Source: Candidatus Poseidoniaceae archaeon (lineage in GTDB: Archaea; Thermoplasmatota; Poseidoniia; Poseidoniales; Poseidoniaceae). From it: 6,082 nt of DNA. The stretch lies in NCBI GenBank assembly GCA_030741455.1, contig JASLVI010000089.1:1-6082 (forward strand). The letters are read 5' to 3'. Under the pieces are notes generated by a model. The model did no database searches. It saw nothing but the letters and a program-made list of their open reading frames with translations, and was not told the origin of the DNA. Below, one piece after another: positions 1 through 6,082 of this stretch. Each line of letters begins with the position of its first letter. Position 1 is the first letter of the stretch. The position numbers and the translations under genes were made by a program.

Positions 1-2
1 AT

Positions 3-1808
3 CAGGGGACCTTTGAAAATTTGACGCTGCTTATCCTATTTGCAACGATGGTCGTTATCGCTCTCTTGTTTGTGGCTTTTAGAAACGTCAAAGGTGTCTT
101 GTTCCCTGTTGTAAGTTTGAACGTTGCTCTCATCTTTACGTATGGTTTGTTGAACATTCTTGGAATCAAATTTACTGCACTTGAAGTCGCTGTTGCTCCA
201 CTTGTACTCGGCTTAGGTATCGACTATGCGATTCATCTTCAGCGATCCTTTGCTTATCATCGAAACAATACCGATGATGTTGCTGAAGCTTGGATGCGGG
301 CTTGTGGAAAATTGAGTGTGCCATTGTCACTTGCTGTTGTTACGACCGTTGCCGCATTTTTGGCAAACTTAGTCTCGCCCTTGCCACCATTGTCAACGTT
401 TGGAATCGCCCTTGCTTTTGGTGTGATTTGTGCGTTCTTAACCTCCACACTCCTAATAGGAGCATTGCATGTTACCTTCAATGCAGGAGAGGTTGCTACA
501 GAACGTAAACCTCTGAAACTCACGAATCTCACCCAACCACTTCTTCAACTGCATCGAAAGCAGCAAGTCGCCGTATTGCTTGTCGCAATTGCAATTTCAG
601 GAGCTTCTGTTGTTGGTGCAATGCAACTTGAAACCGACTTCGATCTCTCCGATTTCGTCAATGAAGACATGGAGATTATGTCCGTTCGAGATGACATCAA
701 TTCGAACTACGAAAGTGCGGGATGGAAGTATGTCTACGTCCTGATGGAACCTGTTGGCGGTGGTGTCATCCCTGACGATGTTGGCTTATTGGACAATCTT
801 CGTACACTCCATTCAAGATTAGAAAACAACTATGACGTGGTCGGAACAAACGAACGCTTCCCTTCGCCTTCCTACGAAGGTCCCTATGTGGTGCTACGCG
901 ATGCAATTATGCGAAATGCCTCCTTTGGCGATGAACATGGATTGGAGTTGGATAAGCAAGGCGACGTTTGGGATCATCCTGATTCTACGAACAAGATTGA
1001 CTTAGGCCTCATCTTTGAAGATCTTCAGAACAATTACACAGTCGCCGATCCTCTTTCTGGTAAAACATGGAGCGATCGTGTCAATGCAACCGTTCATTTG
1101 GATGGATCCAACATTGCTCATCTTCGAACCGAAGTACGAGTTGAAGCCACAACATCGACCGAATCAAAGCGTGTTGTTGCAGAATTCGAATCGATGATTG
1201 GTTCAACCGACGAAGATGGTACGCTTCGTTCCTCTTTGAAGGATTATGCTGTTCTTCATGTAACAGGTGACTTGGTCGTATTGCAGCAAGTTCTCGACGG
1301 TTTGTCATCTTCACAACTCAAGTCAACAGCCATATCATTGGTGGTCTCCTTTGCGGTCTTGCTTCTGTTAACACGTCGAATCCTTCCTGCCTTCATCGTC
1401 CTCTTACCTGTCGGAATGGCTTCGCTTTGGGTCGTTGGTTCAATGGCCGTTCTTGGTCTCAAATGGAACGTTTTGACAGTACTTGTAACAGCTCTTACGC
1501 TCGGTATTGGTATCGATTATACCATCCATATGTGGAGGCGTATTGAATGGGAACTTCAGCGACAAGATGATCATTGGTCTGCATTGAAGACTTCCCTTGA
1601 AACGACGGGTGTTGCATTGATGCTCTCGGCAGCTACAACAGCTGCAGGATTCCTCGTTTTGATGCTTTCACCAATGCCTGTGATCCAAGACTTTGGGCTG
1701 ATTACGGCGGTGACCGTTTTCTTCTCACTTGTGCTTGCGCTGGTTCTTCTCCCGGTCTTACTCGAATTGGCTGCACGAGCACAAGAAGTTGGCGAAAACG
1801 GTGCTTAA
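3..1808 (+). CDS. RND-superfamily (MMPL/SSD-type) membrane exporter, 5'-partial
   Basis: C-terminal part of a proton-driven RND-superfamily transporter of the MMPL/patched-like type found in archaea and bacteria; the substrate cannot be told, but lipids or other hydrophobic molecules are typical of the family. The frame is open to the left edge (Q-G-T-F-E-N precede the Leu codon at 21), so the TTG at 21 is probably not the start; TM1 and the first extracytoplasmic domain are missing. Counting from 21, hydrophobic segments lie near 2-20, 25-46, 54-73, 99-117, 126-150 and 182-200 (TM2-TM7), then a soluble extracytoplasmic domain at about 201-432, then about 435-451, 454-478, 484-503, 528-548 and 557-582 (TM8-TM12). 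The G-x-G-I-D-Y motif occurs twice, in TM4 (64-69, GLGIDYAIHL) and TM10 (495-500, GIGIDYTIHM). These are the positions of the Asp-Tyr proton-relay pairs of MmpL3, so the pump looks intact. The gene ends with TAA at 1806-1808 and overlaps the convergent neighbour by 4 bases. The family call is firm; the substrate is unknown. Confidence 0.93.
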   Translation, partial: QGTFENLTLLILFATMVVIALLFVAFRNVKGVLFPVVSLNVALIFTYGLLNILGIKFTALEVAVAPLVLGLGIDYAIHLQRSFAYHRNNTDDVAEAWMRACGKLSVPLSLAVVTTVAAFLANLVSPLPPLSTFGIALAFGVICAFLTSTLLIGALHVTFNAGEVATERKPLKLTNLTQPLLQLHRKQQVAVLLVAIAISGASVVGAMQLETDFDLSDFVNEDMEIMSVRDDINSNYESAGWKYVYVLMEPVGGGVIPDDVGLLDNLRTLHSRLENNYDVVGTNERFPSPSYEGPYVVLRDAIMRNASFGDEHGLELDKQGDVWDHPDSTNKIDLGLIFEDLQNNYTVADPLSGKTWSDRVNATVHLDGSNIAHLRTEVRVEATTSTESKRVVAEFESMIGSTDEDGTLRSSLKDYAVLHVTGDLVVLQQVLDGLSSSQLKSTAISLVVSFAVLLLLTRRILPAFIVLLPVGMASLWVVGSMAVLGLKWNVLTVLVTALTLGIGIDYTIHMWRRIEWELQRQDDHWSALKTSLETTGVALMLSAATTAAGFLVLMLSPMPVIQDFGLITAVTVFFSLVLALVLLPVLLELAARAQEVGENGA

Positions 1809-2377
1809 CTCAATGCTTGAATCACGCTTTCCATATCCACGCCTTGATCACGAGCAACGAGAGCAAGAGCCATCCAGCCTGTGACATGAACGAGTGCACG
1901 TTGTTTACGCGTAGCTCGTCGTTGGACTTCCTCAGCTTCAAGCCCAGATGTTCGCGCAATATACTTCAGCAATCTTCGGGTTGTACCTGCACGAGGGTCA
2001 TCTGACGCTTGCTTCAATTCAGCGATTGGCTTTGTTGTGGATTCGACGGGTTGAGCATCAACAGGTTTGGTTTCGATCGATTCTGAAGTTCCTTGAACAA
2101 ATGCAATCGGATTCACTAAGCGCTGAGGTCTTGGAAACCAACCGAGTGGTGTTGATGATGCTGAAAAATCGTTAACGGGTGAAAGATTTTCTTGCCCGCC
2201 TGTTAACCAACCTGCTTTGATCAGGGCTTGTACACAAGTTTCCGCTTCATCAGGTTTGAGCCATCCCATATCGAGTGATAGAATGCGTTCAATATCGAGT
2301 GCATCAAGTTCAGTTTCTCCACGAAAGCAAATGGCTAGGACCCTTCGAATATCTTCTGCTTCATCGGTCATCTTCAC
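1805..2377 (-). CDS. DUF2240-like archaeal protein (possible winged-helix), function unknown
   Basis: A soluble protein of 190 residues without signal peptide or membrane helix. Residues 8-80 (RRVLAICFRG, then ILSLDMGWLKPDEAETCVQA, then AGWLTG) fit the start of the archaeal DUF2240 family as I remember it: a hydrophobic strand with a basic residue, an 'LSLDxxWxxPxEA' helix-turn, and a 'GWL' turn followed by a short wing-like segment. A polar Pro/Glu/Thr-rich linker follows at about 95-127. The C-terminal helical part (128-190, with RRLLKYIARTSGL and ALVARDQGVDMESVIQAL) fits the family's second half. The function is not established; the N-terminal part suggests a winged-helix fold, so nucleic-acid binding is possible but is inference. 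I chose the GTG at 2377-2375: it overlaps the TGA of the upstream gene as GTGA and has GAGGAG five bases upstream. An ATG two codons in (2371-2369) is the alternative and hardly changes the protein. It is probably the second gene of an operon with the giant surface protein. It converges on the RND gene with overlapping stop codons. Confidence 0.7.
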   Translation of the reverse strand: MKMTDEAEDIRRVLAICFRGETELDALDIERILSLDMGWLKPDEAETCVQALIKAGWLTGGQENLSPVNDFSASSTPLGWFPRPQRLVNPIAFVQGTSESIETKPVDAQPVESTTKPIAELKQASDDPRAGTTRRLLKYIARTSGLEAEEVQRRATRKQRALVHVTGWMALALVARDQGVDMESVIQALS

Positions 2378-5300
2378 ACCGACTCCTCGATTTTCTCAAA
2401 TTGACCATCATCAAGGAGTTTCCATCGTCCGCATTCCTCGCCAGCATAGAACGTCCCTTCCGTTGTATATTCGTATTCCCCTCCACCTGGAAGGTCTTCC
2501 CAACTACCGACGCGTTCAACTTCCTTTGTCGGCGTTAACGCATCGAGAGCAGCGAATTGTGCTGCTGCTTGTTCAGCAGGAGACTGTTCCTCGACTACAG
2601 GTGTTGCTTTGGCAGGAGGTGGACCTCGTTTCTTTGGACCCGTGCTTGGTGCAGCAACGTTGGTTGGTCCTGCTTTCTTTTGAATCGACGGGACGACTTT
2701 CGGTTGCTCCTCAGCAACACTTTCTGTCGAAATGCTCGCTGTTGGTATTCGACGTCGACGGATGAGGACCAATGCAAGTGCTGCAACTCCTAGAATAGAT
2801 CCTCCAGCAACCACAATGACCGATCCAAATCCTGAACTCGAAGAATCGTAACTCTTGTTCCATAGATTGTTTGATTCATCCAATTCGGCAATCACTTCAT
2901 CGGAATCAATGACAATTTCAAGTTTCCAAGTACCTTCCGGAACGTTTACGATGATGCGCATCGTTTCCGCTTCGGAAGCACTGAGGCCTGTGATGGTTTT
3001 CTGTGCAATCAATTCATTTTCAGTTGATCGATTCAAGAAAACACTCACATTGAAAGAATCCTCAATACGTTCGCCTGCATTGAAGATTTGAATTGAACCA
3101 GTTGCTTTAGAATTTGCAACCAAATCGTCATCAAAGGCCACCTTCGATATCTGTAAATCAGGACCTGCAGAGGTCAAAGAAATGGAGGCCCAAGGGCTTT
3201 CTTGTGAATTTGTACCTTGTGCTACAAGTTCCCATCCAGCATCATCGGCTCCTGAAGCCCAACAATTCAGATATGCTTGGGAACCGAGCAATGAAGGTTG
3301 GCCGAACGATGAAAAATTGAATCTGAAGGAGAACAAGGTTCGTCCATCGAAAACATCGATAGGATCGCGTTCGAGTGATATTGGTTCCCATTCGATTGTT
3401 GTTGACGTTACTTGACAGGTCATCAAGAGGGAATTGGTCCATGCTTGTGGCTCTTCGATGTTTGCACCGATGTCGACACTGTTCAGATCAAATCTCGAGA
3501 TTTGGTTGAAGTTTGCATTCAGCAAGACTGGTTGATCACCATCGATAACAACATCAGGCAACTCGGTCGTAAGGAAACGTTCGCTTTCGATTGGATCCCA
3601 AACCTGAAGTTCTGCATCGAATATTTTCCCACTCGATTCAGGAACTGAAAACGTTGTCGTAAAGACGCCATCTTCAACCAATACGGTTTGACCTCCAACC
3701 CAGTTTGAAGTTTGGAACAGACCATTCCAACGCAAGGCGATTGAACCCGTGTATGCTTCTCCACTTGTTGTATGTTCAACTGTTCCTTTAACTTCGACAA
3801 AGTCGTTGGTTTGCAAGACTGAATTGGTACTAAGTGGGCCTGTCGTAGCATATTGAGCATCACCTGAGATATCCCAAATCCTGTCGATGGTAACGGTCAA
3901 ATCCCGTTCAAATGTCCAAGCAGTCGAAGCATCATAGAATGTGAATCCATCCTCATCATAGGTTCGAACTTGTAGATGGCCTATGTTGATGTTTGATGCT
4001 TTCAAGCCCCACATGACTTCAAAATCGAAGGCGATGTGAAGCTCATCACCAACGACGTTTCCTGAGCATGATTCGGTTGCATACAAACGTCCATCCAATG
4101 CTGAACACCCTTCGTTGGTGCGATAGAGGATGCCAAGATCATCATCGCCTCCGAGCGTAAGCCGAACTGTATTGATGTCACTCAAACCATTGTCATCTTG
4201 AACGACAACATCCCATCCACTTACTTTTGTTGGTTGCAGACGTTGGGCAACGCCACTATCGGTTGGATAACGTTCATCAACGGAGATAATGCTCGCTTTG
4301 GTTGGTAAACGACTTGTCCAGTAGAGATGGCCCTGGCCACTCCCATCGGTCGGGATTGTACGTCCATCAATATCCGTTCCAGTCAAAAAGACGAATGCCT
4401 TTTCACCTTCTTCATTCCCTGTTTCATCAAGTTGAATTGTAAATTGCCAAGATGTGTCAATGTTCATGATTTGATGAGGAATCAATTCCAACTCCGTTTC
4501 TTCGGCTATTCCATTCCCATTTGAATCATGAACGCCTTCGAGCCAAACATGGGATTGGATACTTCCAGTCTCAAACCCAACAGCATCGTAGATGTCGAGA
4601 GATACGGTTCGGTTTATGTTCACATTGAGATAGGAATCAATCAGTGGAGAGGTGGCCATAATAATCGGAGCAAATGAATCCAAAAGGAACGTAGCCATCG
4701 TGGAAGAGTCTTCCAGTTCCAATGCAAGGGAATCTGTTGTTTGAGCCTCCAGACGGATGGTTGTTTCTCCCGATACATTCGCAGGAAGTTGGAGAATAAA
4801 TTCAGTCGCTTGATTTGAGTTCAAATTGACAAACGATGTTGAAGTATTGTACCATGTTTGTGGAGCGTTTGTGTCTTGAACACGCTGCTCAACTTCGGTA
4901 TGGATGCGTACTTCGATGTTGTTCGATAATGGTCTTAGACCACTACTCGAGTAAGCGTGATCGACTGAAACAGTCAGCGTAGAGCCGCCTTGAAGGACTT
5001 CATTCTGTGCGACCTCGTTTCCACCTTGAGTCGAGAAGTTTGAGGTTATGTCATCGATGAAAACCGTGATGCTACGATCAATTTCAACAGGTGTAGCATG
5101 AACATACGTTGATGTTGCAACACCTTCGGTTGATGTTCGAATGAGAACATTGTCGGTGTCCATATCATTGAACGATAAGGACCAATCAACGCTACGAACG
5201 CTGTTCATAGGCTGTGAAATAGCGACATTGTAATTGCTTAGCAATCCATCGGTATCGCTTACAGTTGGTGTAGAACTGCCAGGGGAAATTCGAAGGGTTG

Positions 5301-6082
5301 TCCACTCTGCATTTGGATGGAGAAAACCTTCGGGTGTGGCTTTAATCATTGCAAATTCGAACACAGCAGGTTGTGTCAATTCGGATTCCATCGCAGCGTG
5401 ATGTGTTGCGAAGGTAATTTGTGGGGCATTTGGTTGAATGGCATCTGGATTGTTAAGTGAAAACGAAGCCTCTTCAGCACCCCAGCGAATGGCATCAAGA
5501 TTTGGTATCGTCCAGTCCTGCACTTCCTCAGTAAAGAGTTGTATTCGGTACTCCATGAGCCCTTTATCGCTTGGTGCAATGGAAGATAACGAATGATTTC
5601 CAATACCGAGGAGTGCAAGATTTGCTGGATTGACCGTATCGATTGGCTTCCATGTCTCGGAAGCAAGACCTGATTCGGAATTTGCAACTCTGTATTGGAA
5701 TCCAATGGACGTGGATGCTGGTTCTGAACCAGCCAGTTCCATCCACATCAACGAGGCAGACCCGTGTTCGGTTGTTGCGAGGTTGTTGATAGGGGATGAG
5801 ATCCAACCCGTATGGTTCTCAATTCGAGGTGCAATTTCGGTCTCATCAAGATACTGAGTGCCCCAACCACTGCTGTATGGCTGGGATGAAAGGTCGCCAC
5901 CTGCAAAGACGGTCACGCCATCTGCATCGATGGCTGCGAGATCAAAGATACCGATTGCAAGATCGTCCATTTTTCGCCATTCATTGGAGGTTGGCACATA
6001 GCCCCAAGTGTCCTTTACAGCCCCATTTTTACTATGGCCGCCTATGAGAATTATCTCGTCATTGTGAACCGATGCAGCCATG
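2374..6082 (-). CDS. Giant type I membrane surface protein with Kelch-like, Ig-like and CARDB modules, 5'-partial
   Basis: At least 1235 residues, open at the right edge. The ATG at 6081-6079 is probably internal, because it sits in the first strand of a Kelch-like repeat and no signal peptide follows. Counting from that Met: Kelch-like repeat with GG14-15, W26, Y28 and W35, and a partial second one with GG61-62; about 70-202, a beta-sandwich-like module ending in YRIQLFTEE...TIPNLDAIRW; about 203-970, a run of Ig-like beta modules with short linkers such as DSFAPII and IDGDQPVLL; 519-530, a perfect EF-hand-type loop; about 972-1078, a CARDB (cell-adhesion-related) domain with its IDSDEVIAELDESNN ending; 1085-1107, one transmembrane helix followed by R1108-R1111. 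Hence the N-terminal part is outside and about 125 residues are cytoplasmic: a Pro/Ala-rich linker, then a Trp/Gly/Tyr-rich motif at 1193-1232. Ten N-x-S/T sequons and four cysteines lie outside. The likely role is adhesion, sensing or ligand binding at the cell surface, which is inference. It overlaps the following DUF2240-like gene by four bases. Confidence 0.88.
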   Translation of the reverse strand, partial: MAASVHNDEIILIGGHSKNGAVKDTWGYVPTSNEWRKMDDLAIGIFDLAAIDADGVTVFAGGDLSSQPYSSGWGTQYLDETEIAPRIENHTGWISSPINNLATTEHGSASLMWMELAGSEPASTSIGFQYRVANSESGLASETWKPIDTVNPANLALLGIGNHSLSSIAPSDKGLMEYRIQLFTEEVQDWTIPNLDAIRWGAEEASFSLNNPDAIQPNAPQITFATHHAAMESELTQPAVFEFAMIKATPEGFLHPNAEWTTLRISPGSSTPTVSDTDGLLSNYNVAISQPMNSVRSVDWSLSFNDMDTDNVLIRTSTEGVATSTYVHATPVEIDRSITVFIDDITSNFSTQGGNEVAQNEVLQGGSTLTVSVDHAYSSSGLRPLSNNIEVRIHTEVEQRVQDTNAPQTWYNTSTSFVNLNSNQATEFILQLPANVSGETTIRLEAQTTDSLALELEDSSTMATFLLDSFAPIIMATSPLIDSYLNVNINRTVSLDIYDAVGFETGSIQSHVWLEGVHDSNGNGIAEETELELIPHQIMNIDTSWQFTIQLDETGNEEGEKAFVFLTGTDIDGRTIPTDGSGQGHLYWTSRLPTKASIISVDERYPTDSGVAQRLQPTKVSGWDVVVQDDNGLSDINTVRLTLGGDDDLGILYRTNEGCSALDGRLYATESCSGNVVGDELHIAFDFEVMWGLKASNINIGHLQVRTYDEDGFTFYDASTAWTFERDLTVTIDRIWDISGDAQYATTGPLSTNSVLQTNDFVEVKGTVEHTTSGEAYTGSIALRWNGLFQTSNWVGGQTVLVEDGVFTTTFSVPESSGKIFDAELQVWDPIESERFLTTELPDVVIDGDQPVLLNANFNQISRFDLNSVDIGANIEEPQAWTNSLLMTCQVTSTTIEWEPISLERDPIDVFDGRTLFSFRFNFSSFGQPSLLGSQAYLNCWASGADDAGWELVAQGTNSQESPWASISLTSAGPDLQISKVAFDDDLVANSKATGSIQIFNAGERIEDSFNVSVFLNRSTENELIAQKTITGLSASEAETMRIIVNVPEGTWKLEIVIDSDEVIAELDESNNLWNKSYDSSSSGFGSVIVVAGGSILGVAALALVLIRRRRIPTASISTESVAEEQPKVVPSIQKKAGPTNVAAPSTGPKKRGPPPAKATPVVEEQSPAEQAAAQFAALDALTPTKEVERVGSWEDLPGGGEYEYTTEGTFYAGEECGRWKLLDDGQFEKIEESV
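2383..2388 (-). promoter_or_regulatory. Shine-Dalgarno-like site for the DUF2240-like gene
   Basis: Reading the minus strand, GAGGAG lies inside the last codons of the surface-protein gene. It ends five bases before the GTG start at 2377 and eleven before the alternative ATG at 2371. It complements the usual CCUCC of the 16S rRNA end. Its position inside the upstream gene, with the GTGA start-stop overlap, points to translational coupling and favours the GTG start. Confidence 0.5.

Noticed and set aside
21..23. TTG at 21 as the start of the RND gene
   Set aside because: The same frame is open to the left edge, and the protein would begin at TM2 without TM1 and the first extracytoplasmic domain, so this is an internal Leu codon.
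1780..1840. Transcription terminator between the convergent genes
   Set aside because: There is no intergenic space, and I saw neither a strong hairpin nor a long T-tract near the stops on either strand.
2217..2765. Plus-strand open frame of 182 codons
   Set aside because: It lies opposite the end of the surface-protein gene and the start of the DUF2240-like gene, is rich in Ser/Arg/His/Gln without any recognisable domain, and reads as the shadow of real genes.
3519..3863. Minus-strand open frame of 114 codons
   Set aside because: It lies in another frame inside the surface-protein gene, is rich in Gln/Arg/Lys/Leu with no domain or start signal, and the main frame is clearly the coding one.
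6079..6081. ATG at 6081-6079 as the true start of the surface protein
   Set aside because: It is the last full codon in the window, no signal peptide follows, and the residues after it are the middle of a Kelch-like repeat.
1..6082. tRNA, rRNA, CRISPR array, insertion sequence or attachment site
   Set aside because: All bases are accounted for by three long coding frames; no direct repeat series, inverted terminal repeats or conserved RNA segments were seen.

Overview
The window is coding from edge to edge and holds three protein genes: one on the plus strand, cut off at the left edge, and two on the minus strand, the upstream one cut off at the right edge. The best guess for the source is a planktonic euryarchaeon of the Marine Group II/III (Poseidoniales-like) type. 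The basis is a small protein that reads as the archaeal family DUF2240, a large type I surface protein with Kelch, Ig-like and CARDB modules and a cytoplasmic tail, an archaeal-style MMPL/RND transporter, moderate base composition and very tight packing. This assignment is inference from protein character; no rRNA or marker gene is present.

Left part (1-1808, plus): the C-terminal two thirds of an RND-superfamily (MMPL-like) membrane exporter. It contains TM2-TM12, the second extracytoplasmic domain and both G-x-G-I-D-Y motifs. TM1 and the first extracytoplasmic domain lie upstream of the window. Middle (1805-2377, minus): a DUF2240-like protein of 190 residues, possibly a winged-helix nucleic-acid-associated protein, function unknown. 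Its stop codon overlaps the stop codon of the RND gene tail to tail. Right part (2374-6082, minus): at least 1235 residues of a very large secreted-and-anchored protein. In order it has a Kelch-like end, a beta-sandwich module, a series of Ig-like modules, a calcium-binding-type loop, a CARDB domain, one transmembrane helix, an R4 stop-transfer cluster, a Pro/Ala-rich linker and a compact Trp/Gly/Tyr-rich cytoplasmic C-terminal motif.

The two minus-strand genes overlap by GTGA, with a purine-rich GAGGAG just upstream, so they are very probably co-transcribed and translationally coupled. The RND gene is a separate convergent unit. There is no intergenic space, and I saw no RNA gene, CRISPR array, mobile element or clear terminator. 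I found no convincing evidence of a wholly new multi-gene system. The most unusual content is the architecture of the giant surface protein, its uncharacterised cytoplasmic tail motif, and its coupling to a DUF2240-like gene.
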